Assembly (NCBI GenBank): GCA_018831195.1 | Contig: JAHJDP010000035.1 | Span: 1 to 41,661, forward strand | Origin: Candidatus Eisenbacteria bacterium | Lineage (GTDB): Bacteria; Eisenbacteria; RBG-16-71-46; CAIMUX01; JAHJDP01 | Length of the DNA stretch: 41,661 bases | Direction of reading: 5' to 3' | In this document: piece after piece, positions 25,532-34,644 of the stretch | Position numbering within the stretch: the stretch's first letter is position 1 | How the letters are laid out: every line of letters starts with the position of its first letter | Program-made: the position numbers and the translations under genes | Notes under the pieces: model-generated | Told to the model about the DNA's origin: nothing | The model's input: the letters and a program-made list of their open reading frames with translations, nothing else | Databases searched by the model: none

Positions 25532-26404
25532 GATAACACCCCCCACGGCCACGACGGCGCCGATGGCGGCCCGCGGGCTCACCCGTTCCTTTTGTATAAG
25601 AATCACCAGCGGCAGGATCAGGATCGGCGTCATCGCCAGCAAGGTCGCGGCGATACCTGTTTTTGTATGCCGCACCGCCACGAGGGAAAGCCAGACGCCG
25701 AAAACGGGTCCCAAGAATGAGGCGCCCGCCGTCGCCCAGCGGGCGGGCGGATCTTTTAAAAGACGGATGACACCTTGAACCCTGCCGCCGGCCAGCACCA
25801 TGATCCAGACGCCGGCCGTCGCGGCGGCCATGCGGATCGCCGTCGCCGGCAGCGGATCAATGCGATCCGCCATCCCAAGTTTGGATAGGATCAAACCCAG
25901 GGCCTGTCCGAAAGAGGCGATGAATCCGAAAACGACACCTTGAATCCGGTGCCCTCTGGGAATCGGTTTGCCCGGTCGCTCCATGATGACCCAGGCGACA
26001 CCGGTCATGGTGATGACCATTCCGATCACCGGAAGGAGGCCCAGTTTCTCACCGAGCAGGGGAATGGCGAGGATCGCCGTGAGGGGTGGGGCGAGGGTGA
26101 AGAGGGCGGTGGCGAGACGGGGTCCTAAACGCTCCAGGCAGGCGAAGTACCCCCAATCCCCCAATGTTAAACCAATCACGCCGGAGAGGGCCAAAATAAG
26201 AATGTCTCTCGTTTGAGCTTGAGGCGCCCATTGCAGGCCGCGGCTGGCCAGCAGGATCAGGGTGAGCGCCGCAAAAGCGATCGGAATTCTCACCGCGTTA
26301 AGCGAGAAGGCGCCCGCGCGCCGCGCGGCGATCGTGAAGAGGAGCGAACCGAAAGCCCAGCAGGTGGCCGTGGTTAAGGCTGCGATTTCTCCGATAAAGG
26401 GCAT
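25514..26404 (-). CDS. EamA/DMT-family transporter
   Basis: A 296-residue inner-membrane protein with ten predicted membrane segments in two EamA repeats (first from ALTTATCWAFGSLLFTIAAR, second from GHRIQGVVFGFIASFGQALG). It is probably a metabolite or amino-acid exporter; the substrate is unknown. The N-terminal methionine is read from the ATG at 26404, with no clear Shine-Dalgarno. The 49-bp gap to the gene upstream on the same strand would allow cotranscription. Confidence 0.88.
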   Translation of the reverse strand: MPFIGEIAALTTATCWAFGSLLFTIAARRAGAFSLNAVRIPIAFAALTLILLASRGLQWAPQAQTRDILILALSGVIGLTLGDWGYFACLERLGPRLATALFTLAPPLTAILAIPLLGEKLGLLPVIGMVITMTGVAWVIMERPGKPIPRGHRIQGVVFGFIASFGQALGLILSKLGMADRIDPLPATAIRMAAATAGVWIMVLAGGRVQGVIRLLKDPPARWATAGASFLGPVFGVWLSLVAVRHTKTGIAATLLAMTPILILPLVILIQKERVSPRAAIGAVVAVGGVILIFLR

Positions 26405-26453
26405 GGAGTGGATGCTAATTGAAAGGAGGGGGTGCTGTCTATTTTATAACCCG

Positions 26454-27017
26454 CTATAATCCCCGGATCCACTCCTTCAGCTGATCGGGGCGCCAGGAGG
26501 CCTGCGGGGCGCGTTCGAGGAGTGTTTCAAGCAGTGATTGAAAAGCGGCGTGGGGACTCGCCGTCCCCTCCGGCCCGGTCAGATTTTTCAGCTCGAGAAG
26601 ATAGGGCGCCAGTGAAAGCCGGACACGCGGACCCTCGAGGATCAATCGGTTCCCATTGAGGCGGATCCACTGCAGGTCTTTCCAGGCCAGCTGATGAAGA
26701 CCCGAAGGGTCCCTCAGGGTGAGACCGGCGTCATTGACCTCGAGCTGGGGATAGCCGAGGTGGCGCGCCAACCAGATGAGGACCAGGATCAGAAAGATGG
26801 AGCCGGCAAGACCCGGGAAAATCTGCTGGAAAGCGGTGCCGATGTTGCTGCTTTCCGCCGTCATCAGATGCCAGACGACAGCGGCGTTGAGGGCGAGCAG
26901 GCCGGCGGAAAGGCCGAGGGCGCCGCGCCGGAAGGAGCGGATCCGGCGTTGCGAAATATAGGGCAGTGACTTTGCCCCTGGCTTCAATGGAGTGTCGGAC
27001 CTGTTTCCTGCTTCCAT
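26454..27017 (-). CDS. Hypothetical membrane protein with PH-like domain
   Basis: A 187-residue protein. Two hydrophobic helices (about 33-52 and 66-88) are followed by a beta-rich stretch (LEVNDAGLTLRDPSGLHQLAWKD) that looks like a bacterial PH-type (YcxB/bPH) fold. The ATG at 27017 has GAGGAG 7 nt upstream; a TTG two codons earlier is less likely. It lies between the EamA transporter and the HD-GYP gene on the same strand. Function unknown. Confidence 0.7.
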   Translation of the reverse strand: MEAGNRSDTPLKPGAKSLPYISQRRIRSFRRGALGLSAGLLALNAAVVWHLMTAESSNIGTAFQQIFPGLAGSIFLILVLIWLARHLGYPQLEVNDAGLTLRDPSGLHQLAWKDLQWIRLNGNRLILEGPRVRLSLAPYLLELKNLTGPEGTASPHAAFQSLLETLLERAPQASWRPDQLKEWIRGL

Positions 27018-27060
27018 CTTCAAACTCCTCGGCGGTGAACCCTGGATCCAGTCCCGTAAG

Positions 27061-28809
27061 CTAGGCGGCGCGGCTTCCCGCTTGGATCATGATCTGATTC
27101 TCTTGTAAGAACGGGATGATCATTTCAAGAGCTTCAACCACATTTGGGTCGAGTTGGGTCCCCTTGACCCTTCGGATTTCCTCGATGGCGGATGTGACGG
27201 ACCCCGCGGCGCGGTAGGGCCGGCTGGAGGTCAGGGCGTCATAGGTGTCGGCGACAGAGATGATCCGAGCGACGAGCGGGATCTCGTCCCCCTTGAGTCC
27301 GCGAGGATAACCCTTGCCATTATACATTTCGTGATGAGCCCGCACCCCTTCACTCGCCTCGCTGAGTTGCTGGATCGGCTTGATGACGCGGTAACCCCTT
27401 TCCGGGTGTTCCTTAACGACTTCGAATTCTTCCGGCGTCAACCGGCCCGGTTTCAGCAATATCGCTTCAGGCATTCCGATCTTGCCGATATCGTGAAGGA
27501 TACTTGCCCACCGCAGCGTCTCCATCTCCTGGTCGTCCAACTTCATCGTTTTCGCCAGCAACATGCTGAGGATATTGACGCGCTCAGAGTGACCGCTCGT
27601 CGTGGAATCCTTGGCTTCAATCGCGTTGACCAATGTCTTCACCGTGGCCATGAGGAAGTCTTTCAGGCTGTCATAGAGATCGGCATTTGACAGGGTCAGT
27701 CCCACCTGGCTGCTCAATGATTGTAAAAGCCGCAGGTCGCTTCCCCGGTAGTTCCGCAGAGTGTTCCACCGGATGAGCGCCAAAAAACCTTCGAGGGGTC
27801 CCGTGGCGGGAAACCCCACCGCCAAAATCTGCGCTTTCTGGGAAAAGATGGGGTCCTGCTCGTCCAGCTCCCACGGCGTTCCCAAGAAATTCCGGCTTTC
27901 GGATTTGGCGAGATGCCTCCTGACGGCGCGGCCGAATTGATGCCATGCCCTGGGAGTCATTTCCAGGGTCTTCCCCTTTTCCGCCGCCTGTCTTGAGGTC
28001 TCCAGAATCTTCCGATCGGTAATGGAGAGGACCGCGGCGTCGGCCCCGATGGTGGTTCGGGCTTGATCAAGAATGAAGGTGAGCGTCTTATTCAGCGTTT
28101 CAAACTGCACTAATCGCCCTGTCACCGCGTAGAGCATATTGAGTTCTTCAAACCGGGTTGATAGCTCCTGGCTCATCGAACTCATTTCGGAAAACATATA
28201 CATTTGGTCTGAAACGAGATTGGATATGTCTTTTAAAAAGAGGAGTTTTTCATGGAATCCGGCATCAGCCGGAAGGGTCGCGCTCGTCAGTGCGGGGGGG
28301 GCGCTTGATCCAAACGGCGACGGAAAGGGGATAATCCGGCCCACCTTCGGCTCCCGGCCATCCGCGGCTCCATCATCCACAACTTCCGGCAAAGCATCCA
28401 ATCCCACCGGAGTCTCATCCGGCATCACCGTCCCTCTGCCCGGAAACTCGAGTCCTGCTTCCGCCCGCGCCTCATCCACGGCCAGCAGGCATCCAAGATT
28501 CCGCTCCATTGTCTGGATCGGCAGAACCGCCAGGTGTACGTCGAACGGACAATCCCATTGGCAGGTTTCTCCACTCCGCATCGCGTCCTGAGATTCGGCC
28601 CAGCGTTGGTTTTGGCATTCGGAGAAGGAATCGGGATTACGGGTACCACAGTGCAGGCATTTTTCGGGAGGCGCCAAGGAGAGCGCCGGGCCCGTGGCGT
28701 CCATCCAAACCTCCAGCTGGAGATGGAGGATATGAGCGGCATTTTCCAGGAGATTGTGAAATCTTGAAACGAAAGCTCTGGGGGAAACGCCCCCGGAAGA
28801 TAGGGTCAT
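27061..28809 (-). CDS. HD-GYP domain c-di-GMP phosphodiesterase with PocR-like and GAF-like sensory regions
   Basis: A 582-residue protein. The C-terminal HD-GYP domain has HSERV, ILHDIGKIGMPE and the signature HHEMYNGKGYP, so it should hydrolyse c-di-GMP. The middle (about 205-385) contains a helical linker and a GAF-like fold. The N-terminal 100 residues contain CLHCGTRNPDSFSEC and CQWDCPFDVHLAVLPI, with the spacing of a PocR-type sensory domain, which often holds a ligand or metal. The ATG at 28809 has GGAA 8 nt before it; the frame extends 24 codons further. It is soluble and the likely local regulator of motility or biofilm; no cyclase is seen in the window. Confidence 0.9.
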   Translation of the reverse strand: MTLSSGGVSPRAFVSRFHNLLENAAHILHLQLEVWMDATGPALSLAPPEKCLHCGTRNPDSFSECQNQRWAESQDAMRSGETCQWDCPFDVHLAVLPIQTMERNLGCLLAVDEARAEAGLEFPGRGTVMPDETPVGLDALPEVVDDGAADGREPKVGRIIPFPSPFGSSAPPALTSATLPADAGFHEKLLFLKDISNLVSDQMYMFSEMSSMSQELSTRFEELNMLYAVTGRLVQFETLNKTLTFILDQARTTIGADAAVLSITDRKILETSRQAAEKGKTLEMTPRAWHQFGRAVRRHLAKSESRNFLGTPWELDEQDPIFSQKAQILAVGFPATGPLEGFLALIRWNTLRNYRGSDLRLLQSLSSQVGLTLSNADLYDSLKDFLMATVKTLVNAIEAKDSTTSGHSERVNILSMLLAKTMKLDDQEMETLRWASILHDIGKIGMPEAILLKPGRLTPEEFEVVKEHPERGYRVIKPIQQLSEASEGVRAHHEMYNGKGYPRGLKGDEIPLVARIISVADTYDALTSSRPYRAAGSVTSAIEEIRRVKGTQLDPNVVEALEMIIPFLQENQIMIQAGSRAA

Positions 28810-29103
28810 GATGTGTTCCTTTTCAGTCTTCCGGGATGCCAACCGCATAACGCGGCCGCTGGAGCTGGAGGATGGCTCCACCCGGTCCCAGGTAAATCAT
28901 TCTTATGGTGGTATTATCGGTTCCTCGGAAAGGGTTCTGGAGCCGTGAAGCGCATCTCTTTCGGGGAATCGACCCGCGTTGTGGAAGCAGGACAAGCGTG
29001 ATAGCTTGAATCGCGTGGACCGGGTTCTCCCACACCATTCAAACGAGTCCTTGAGGTATATGGGTAAGCCTTTCAGACGGCATATCAGGAGGCGCATAGG
29101 GCG

Positions 29104-30465
29104 ATGAAAGCAGGTTATCGAACGATGAAAACGAGCGCTTTGGGGCGTCATTTTTCCAAGGGGTTACGGCGGGGTCTTTTGGCGGCGATCCTCCTTCTGG
29201 TCGCGGCTTGGGGCGTTCCAAGAGCAGCCGACTACACAGAAACGATCGCGGCGGTTGTGGAGGACGATCCGATTCTATTGAGCGATGTGATGGAGCGCTA
29301 TGAACTCCTTGTCGCGCAAGGGACTGTGGATTCTTCCGACACCACGGGGGCGAAGACGATCCAACGGCAGATCCTGGATCAACTGATTGAGGACAAACTG
29401 CTTCTCCTGGAGGCGTCGGCCCAGGAGATTCAGGTTTCCGAAGAGGAGATCGGCAGCGCCGTTCAGCAGACCCTGGATGGCCTTCTCCAGGAGTTTGGGA
29501 GCCGGGAGGCCTTTCTCTCCCAGCTGGAGAAGGAGGGCCTGACCGAGGAGGGGCTCCGGACCCAGTATCGGGAGGATGCCCGGAATCAGATATTGGCCAG
29601 CCGCCTCATCGGCAGGGAGATTCGATCGAAGACCGAGGTGACCGATGCCGATGTCAGGACATTTTTCGACGAAAACCGGGATCAAATCCCCCAGAAACCG
29701 AAGTTGATGCGGCTCTCGGATATCTACATATCGGTCCGGCCGGATGCGGCCATCGAAAACAGCCGCCGGCAGGAGGCCGCCGATGTCCGGAATCAGATAC
29801 TGACCGGTCAGTCCACCTTTGAGAAAGCCGCCGGGCTTTATTCCGACGATCCCAGTGGAACCGAGGGCGGCGGCTTGGGGCGATTCCAAAAAGGGGATTT
29901 TGATCCCGCCTTCGAAAATGCCGCCTTTGCATTGAATGTCGGTGAGATCAGCCAGCCGGTGCGCACACGGTTCGGTTATCATCTCATCCGTCTCGACGAG
30001 GTCGATCCGCAAGGGGGATGGGCGGGGGTTCATCATATTCTCTTCGGCATCCCCCCGACGCGGGCGGATGAAGCGAGGGCTCGCCAGCGGGCGGATGCGG
30101 TGCGCCTGCGTATCTCCAAGGGAGAGACCTTCGCCGCGGTGGCCCAGACGGCCTCCGATGATACGTTGAGCGGCGCCCGCGGCGGCGACCTGGGCTGGCT
30201 GCCGATGGAAGCCTTTCAGGGGGCCGTCAAACAGACGATGGATACGCTCGCTGTCGGAGCGATCAGCGCGGTCGTCCCCGGCGATGGCGGCTTTCACATT
30301 ATGAAGATCACCGGCATACAGGAACCCGGTGATTATACATTTGAAGAGATCAAGGAAGATCTTAAAGAGATGGCGCTCCGTTCAAAGATGGAGGAGATGT
30401 ACCGGGCTTGGATGGAGACTTTGCGGGAGAAATTTTACGTCGAGGTTAATGTACTGGGAGGGTGA
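29104..30465 (+). CDS. Periplasmic peptidyl-prolyl isomerase, SurA-like (two parvulin domains)
   Basis: A 453-residue protein with an N-terminal signal segment (LLAAILLLVAAWGVPRAA). SurA N-terminal helices follow (DPILLSDVMERYELL, then QILDQLIEDKLLLLEAS). Two rotamase (parvulin) repeats come at about 195-300 (GGLGRFQKGDFDPAFENAAF) and 310-405 (GGDLGWLPMEAFQGAVKQ). It chaperones outer-membrane proteins in the periplasm, which fits a Gram-negative envelope. GGAGG lies 11 nt before the ATG. It heads an operon with the S4 protein, ftsE, the ftsX-envC fusion and holB, the spacings being overlaps or a few bases. Confidence 0.9.
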   Translation: MKAGYRTMKTSALGRHFSKGLRRGLLAAILLLVAAWGVPRAADYTETIAAVVEDDPILLSDVMERYELLVAQGTVDSSDTTGAKTIQRQILDQLIEDKLLLLEASAQEIQVSEEEIGSAVQQTLDGLLQEFGSREAFLSQLEKEGLTEEGLRTQYREDARNQILASRLIGREIRSKTEVTDADVRTFFDENRDQIPQKPKLMRLSDIYISVRPDAAIENSRRQEAADVRNQILTGQSTFEKAAGLYSDDPSGTEGGGLGRFQKGDFDPAFENAAFALNVGEISQPVRTRFGYHLIRLDEVDPQGGWAGVHHILFGIPPTRADEARARQRADAVRLRISKGETFAAVAQTASDDTLSGARGGDLGWLPMEAFQGAVKQTMDTLAVGAISAVVPGDGGFHIMKITGIQEPGDYTFEEIKEDLKEMALRSKMEEMYRAWMETLREKFYVEVNVLGG

Positions 30466-30470
30466 TGAAG

Positions 30471-30782
30471 ATGAGCCGGGCGGACAGGATGCTGAAGTAT
30501 CTCTGTCTCTTCGTCACGAGATCCCAAGCGGCGGCGGCTTGCAAGGAAGGGCGGGTCCTTGTGGATGGAGCGCCGGTCCGGGCGGCGCAAGAGATCAGGG
30601 TCGGGCAGAGGATCCTCATTCGCGACCGGATGGGGATGCATGAAATGGAAGTCGAGATCCATCGTGTTCCCGAACGGCAGGTGCCCAGAAAAAACGTTGA
30701 TGAGTATGCAACGGTGACAAGAAGGCAGAGGGAACCGCTGGATGGCGTGATCACGGATCAGACACCAGGGTCGGACAAATGA
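30471..30782 (+). CDS. S4-domain RNA-binding protein (HslR type)
   Basis: A 103-residue protein. The S4 fold is visible as RADRMLKYLCLFVTRSQAAAACKEGRV followed by LVDGAPVRAAQEIRVGQRI. HslR-like proteins rescue stalled 50S subunits carrying peptidyl-tRNA. The ATG at 30471 starts where homologues begin; GTG 30462 and ATG 30465 are alternatives that overlap the SurA stop. GGGAGG lies before all of them. Its stop overlaps the ftsE ATG (ATGA). Confidence 0.87.
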   Translation: MSRADRMLKYLCLFVTRSQAAAACKEGRVLVDGAPVRAAQEIRVGQRILIRDRMGMHEMEVEIHRVPERQVPRKNVDEYATVTRRQREPLDGVITDQTPGSDK

Positions 30783-31480
30783 TCGTATTTAACCATGTCT
30801 CAAAGCAATATCCAGGCTCTGGAAGAGAATGGGCTTTGCAAGACGTTCATTTTCAAATCCCCGCCGGCGAGATTGTCTGTTTCTTGGGTCACAGCGGCGC
30901 AGGGAAGTCGACGATCCTCAGATTGATCACCATGGAGGAACGGCCCAGCGAAGGATGGGTTTCCGTCGGCGATGCCTCAAGTGAGACGGTGAGGCCCTCA
31001 GAGATCCCCGCACTGCGGCGCCAGATGGGGGTTGTCTATCAGGATTTCCGGCTTTTGCCCGACAAGACGATTTGGGAAAATGTCGCCTATGCTCTGAGGA
31101 TGACCGGCTGCCTCAATGGTCGTGTTATACAAAAGCTTGTAACCCGGGTGCTGGAAAAGGTGGGGATCCTTCATAAAAAACATGCTTATCCGCATCAATT
31201 ATCCGGAGGTGAACAACAACGGGCCGCATTGGGGCGGGCGCTGATCCACGAACCGGCCATTATCCTCGCCGACGAGCCGACCGGGAATCTCGACAGGGAG
31301 ATGGGGCGCGAGATCATGGGGCTTCTCAAGGACATCAATCAGCGAGGCACCACGGTCATTGTGGCGACGCATGATGAGGCGCTGGCCCGCGGCTGCGCCC
31401 ACCGGTTGGTTTTTCTCAAGGATGGGATGAAAGAGAGGGAGGAAACTCTTGTTACGCGCCCTGCTGTTTTTTCTCTCTGA
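30779..31480 (+). CDS. ftsE: Cell-division ABC ATPase FtsE
   Basis: A 233-residue ABC ATPase with Walker [10 protein letters not shown], signature LSGGEQQR, Walker B IILADEP and switch His in VATHDEA. It starts with an ATG overlapping the previous stop. FtsE is the ATPase partner of FtsX; ATP hydrolysis drives opening of peptidoglycan-hydrolase activators at the septum. The FtsX part is encoded immediately downstream with a 32-bp overlap, so the assignment is firm from context. Confidence 0.95.
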   Translation: MIVFNHVSKQYPGSGREWALQDVHFQIPAGEIVCFLGHSGAGKSTILRLITMEERPSEGWVSVGDASSETVRPSEIPALRRQMGVVYQDFRLLPDKTIWENVAYALRMTGCLNGRVIQKLVTRVLEKVGILHKKHAYPHQLSGGEQQRAALGRALIHEPAIILADEPTGNLDREMGREIMGLLKDINQRGTTVIVATHDEALARGCAHRLVFLKDGMKEREETLVTRPAVFSL

Positions 31481-33488
31481 AGCTCTTGAATCGATGCGGC
31501 GCCACCCTGCCGCGACCATGGCAGCGCTGGTGTCGATGACATCAGTGCTCTTTGTGCTGAGTCTATTGCTCGTCATCACCTATAACGTCCGCGTTCTCAC
31601 CGAGGAGTTGGAAAGCCGCAAGGGCATTGTCGTCTTTCTCGAGTCGGACCGGCCCGAGGGCCGCCGCAAGGAACTGGTCGATATTTTTAAGGGGTTCGGC
31701 GAGGTCGAATCAGTCCGATGGATTCCCCGGGAAGAGGCGCTGAAAGAGGTTGAAGAGGAGTTGGGCGGGCTCGATGTGGATGAGATCCTCGGGAGCAATC
31801 CGCTTCCCGACGCCATTGTTATACAATGTCTGCCCGATTCAAGGGACGCCGTAACCCTCTCATCGCTCTCCACTGAAATCGCCGCCTATGAGGGCGTGGA
31901 GGATGTGCTCTACGGCGAAGAGTGGGTTGAGTCGCTGGATCGCAGTCTCATGACGATGCGGCGCGTCACACTGCTCGTCGGATGTCTCTGCGCGGTGGCC
32001 GTGGTTCTGGTTCTCGGCGCGACGCTCCGGCTCACCCTCGTTCACAGGCAAGGCACCCTGGCCATCATGAGGATTATCGGCGCGACGTTCGGTTATATCA
32101 GGGGCCCCTTTATTGTGGCCGGTATTGTTCAAGTGACCCTCGCCGGCGCCATATCGTTGATCCTGCTGCGTCTGGTCGTGTCACTGGGGCACCGGTTTCT
32201 GCCGGGGGTATCGTATCTCCCCACCGGTTGGATCGTGATGTTGCTGGCCGGCGCGGCGGTTCTAGGGCTAGCCGGGTCGTACTTCGCTCTGGAACCGGTT
32301 CTGCGCGGCATGGAAAGCGGATCCCGCAAAAAGATGTGGGCCGGCGCCGCCATCCTCATCGGGTGTCTGGCGTTCGGCGGGTTGGCGGGCGCTCAGTCCA
32401 GCGGAACGATTGCGACGCATGAGGAAGACCTCATCCAGCTCAAAGCGCAGATCCAAACAAACCGGGCGCGAATCTTATCGCTGCGATCGCGCCAGGAAAA
32501 CCTGAATGAGATGATCGAACGGCTCGACACCGATCTTCGTTTGTCACGCTCCTATCTTGAGAAATTGAACCAGCAGGAGGAGCGCCTGCGGGCCGACCTC
32601 GATCACAGGACCATTGAACTGGATGGAACGCGGGAACGGCTCATCCTTGTCCGGGAAAGACTCGCCGGAGGAGTACAGGACTATTACAAAAGGAGAAGGA
32701 TTGATCTGGCGGAATTGTTATTGTCATCCGAGACATTCCCGCAGCTTTATGCGCGCGCACATTATTTGAGCTGGTCGATACACCAATACCGGAAGGATCT
32801 GCTGGATCTGGCCGAAGAAGAATCGGCGCTAATGGAATCGGCACAGGAACTCAGGGATCAGCAGGCCCGCCTGCAGAGGCTGCAACGCGAAAAGAAGGCT
32901 GAATCCAGCGGTCTGGAGGCTCGCTCCAAGGAAACATTGCAGGAGAAGGCGCAAGTTGAATCGGAGCTGAAAGATCACTTGCAGGTGTTGAAAGATCTGG
33001 AAACCCGGGAAGCCCGGACGACCCAGCTCCTGCGGGAACTGGAGTCTCAGCGGCGGGCGGCGGCGGGAGCCGGCAACGGCCTGGAGTCGATGAAAGGCCG
33101 GCTGCCCTGGCCGGTCGAGGGGGATGTACAGACCGGTTTCGGCAGCCATGTTCATCCGCGCTTCAAGACCCGGGTCGTGAATCGGGGAGTGGATATCAAG
33201 GCGCCCGCGGGACGGATCTTCAAAGCGGTCGCGCCCGGGCTCGTGGTCTATGCTGAGTGGCTGACCGGCTATGGCAATTGTGTCATCTTGGACCACGGCA
33301 GGGGATATTATACACTCTACGCCCACGCCCAGTCGATCCTTGTACAAAAAAATCAATCCGTGGCGCAGGGCGTTCCTCTTGGTGAAGTTGGAGAGACCGA
33401 CTCCGTACGCGGAGCGGGGCTCCATTTTGAGATTCGGCAGGGGGCCGAAGCGCTGAATCCCGACTTATGGCTCTCAAAGGCAAGGTGA
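31449..33488 (+). CDS. FtsX-EnvC fusion: cell-division permease with periplasmic coiled-coil and LytM domain
   Basis: A 679-residue single chain. Residues 1-288 are FtsX: membrane helix about 24-44, an extracytoplasmic loop (about 47-170) and helices at about 172-198, 220-244 and 259-281. A fifth hydrophobic segment (296-314, WAGAAILIGCLAFGGLAGA) resembles an EnvC signal peptide and would carry the rest to the periplasm. Residues 320-540 are a long coiled coil as in EnvC/PcsB. Residues 552-675 are a LytM/M23 domain (LPWPVEGDVQTGFG, then LYAHA). Its zinc site is degenerate: HxGxD is NRGVD and HxH is GLH, so it is probably an amidase activator, not an enzyme. The start is a TTG preceded by GGGAGGAA. 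The internal ATG at 32310 lacks a Shine-Dalgarno. Confidence 0.9.
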   Translation: MLRALLFFLSEALESMRRHPAATMAALVSMTSVLFVLSLLLVITYNVRVLTEELESRKGIVVFLESDRPEGRRKELVDIFKGFGEVESVRWIPREEALKEVEEELGGLDVDEILGSNPLPDAIVIQCLPDSRDAVTLSSLSTEIAAYEGVEDVLYGEEWVESLDRSLMTMRRVTLLVGCLCAVAVVLVLGATLRLTLVHRQGTLAIMRIIGATFGYIRGPFIVAGIVQVTLAGAISLILLRLVVSLGHRFLPGVSYLPTGWIVMLLAGAAVLGLAGSYFALEPVLRGMESGSRKKMWAGAAILIGCLAFGGLAGAQSSGTIATHEEDLIQLKAQIQTNRARILSLRSRQENLNEMIERLDTDLRLSRSYLEKLNQQEERLRADLDHRTIELDGTRERLILVRERLAGGVQDYYKRRRIDLAELLLSSETFPQLYARAHYLSWSIHQYRKDLLDLAEEESALMESAQELRDQQARLQRLQREKKAESSGLEARSKETLQEKAQVESELKDHLQVLKDLETREARTTQLLRELESQRRAAAGAGNGLESMKGRLPWPVEGDVQTGFGSHVHPRFKTRVVNRGVDIKAPAGRIFKAVAPGLVVYAEWLTGYGNCVILDHGRGYYTLYAHAQSILVQKNQSVAQGVPLGEVGETDSVRGAGLHFEIRQGAEALNPDLWLSKAR

Positions 33489-33492
33489 TCCG

Positions 33493-34644
33493 GTGAGTCC
33501 TCGTTCTTCCCATGGTGAAACTTCCCCCGCGGCCGGCTCATCCCCATGGATCGGGCCCATCTGGGATCATATCCGCTTTCAGGACGAAGCGCTGGAGGCT
33601 ATTCGCGAGCCGCTCCTGGCGGGGCGCCTGCCGCACTCGCTGCTCCTGTGGGGGCCGTCCGGCGTGGGGAAAATGCGCACGGCCCACGGGTTGGCGCAAG
33701 CGCTGCTGTGCACTGCGGCCACGCCTCCCTGCGGAGCGTGTGCGGGTTGCAGCAAAGTATCCCGCTTCCTGCATCCCGACTTGCACACTCTTCGTCCCTT
33801 GAAGTCGAAAGAAGATCCGACGGATGATCCGATTCTGGCCGCCTATGCCTCGGAACGGTTCGGCAGCATCGAGGCGATCCCCCCGGCGGCCGTGGGAATC
33901 GACAGGATCAGGGCGATTAAAATGGAGGCATCAAAGAGCCTGGTTGAGGGACGCTGCCGGGTGCTGCTGATCTCCCAGGCCGATCTTATGACCTCGGAGG
34001 CGGCGAATGCCGCTCTCAAAATTATGGAAGAACCGCGCGGGGAGACATTTCTAATTCTCACCGTCGCCGATCCGCGCCGGCTGCTGCCGACCGTCGTTTC
34101 ACGATGCCGCCGCATCCGGTTCAGAGCCCTGCCCCAGGATTATATGGCGGCGGTGATTTTGGATGAGACCGGTTCCAGCGCCGAAACGGCGCGGTTGGCC
34201 GTCGCGCTGGCCGAGGGGAATCTCCCCAAGGCTATACAATGGGCCCAGGAAGAGATCATCCAGCGCCGCGATGAAATCCTGGAGCTCGTCGCGCCGACCG
34301 GCGGCGACATGGCCCGCGTCATCAAGAAGGCGGAATCCTGGGGACGGCGCTGGGATGCCGGAACGGCCCCTTTTTTGGCCGGTCTCCTGGGGTTGTGGCA
34401 ACAGGATCTGATGCGATGCCTGGCCGGCTCTCCCGAGGAGGGAATCGTCCACCGGGATTGCCTTGATCGTCTCCATCGCGAATCCAAAACCGTCTCTATC
34501 GCGGAAATCCGCCGACGTCTGGAGCTGATCGAGGAACTGGTCGAATCGGTGCAGCACTATGTCAATCCGCAGTTATCTTTGAAGGCCTTTTTACTGGCGT
34601 GGGAGAAGGGCGATACACCGGACCGGATGCAGCGGCCAATTTAG
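33493..34644 (+). CDS. holB: DNA polymerase III subunit delta prime
   Basis: A 383-residue protein. The clamp-loader AAA+ fold begins IRFQDEALEAIREPLLAGRLPHSLLLWGPSGVGK. The four-cysteine zinc site is LLCTAATPPCGACAGCSKV, followed by HPDLHTL. The conserved SRC motif (VVSRCRRIRF) is the arginine-finger element of delta prime. It joins the pentameric loader that places the sliding clamp. The GTG start is 4 bp after the FtsX-EnvC stop. Its stop overlaps the convergent secreted-protein gene by 4 bp. Confidence 0.88.
   Translation: MSPRSSHGETSPAAGSSPWIGPIWDHIRFQDEALEAIREPLLAGRLPHSLLLWGPSGVGKMRTAHGLAQALLCTAATPPCGACAGCSKVSRFLHPDLHTLRPLKSKEDPTDDPILAAYASERFGSIEAIPPAAVGIDRIRAIKMEASKSLVEGRCRVLLISQADLMTSEAANAALKIMEEPRGETFLILTVADPRRLLPTVVSRCRRIRFRALPQDYMAAVILDETGSSAETARLAVALAEGNLPKAIQWAQEEIIQRRDEILELVAPTGGDMARVIKKAESWGRRWDAGTAPFLAGLLGLWQQDLMRCLAGSPEEGIVHRDCLDRLHRESKTVSIAEIRRRLELIEELVESVQHYVNPQLSLKAFLLAWEKGDTPDRMQRPI

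Noticed and set aside
32310-33488. A separate EnvC gene starting at the ATG inside the FtsX-EnvC frame
   Set aside because: There is no Shine-Dalgarno before 32310, the frame is continuous with FtsX and no stop intervenes.
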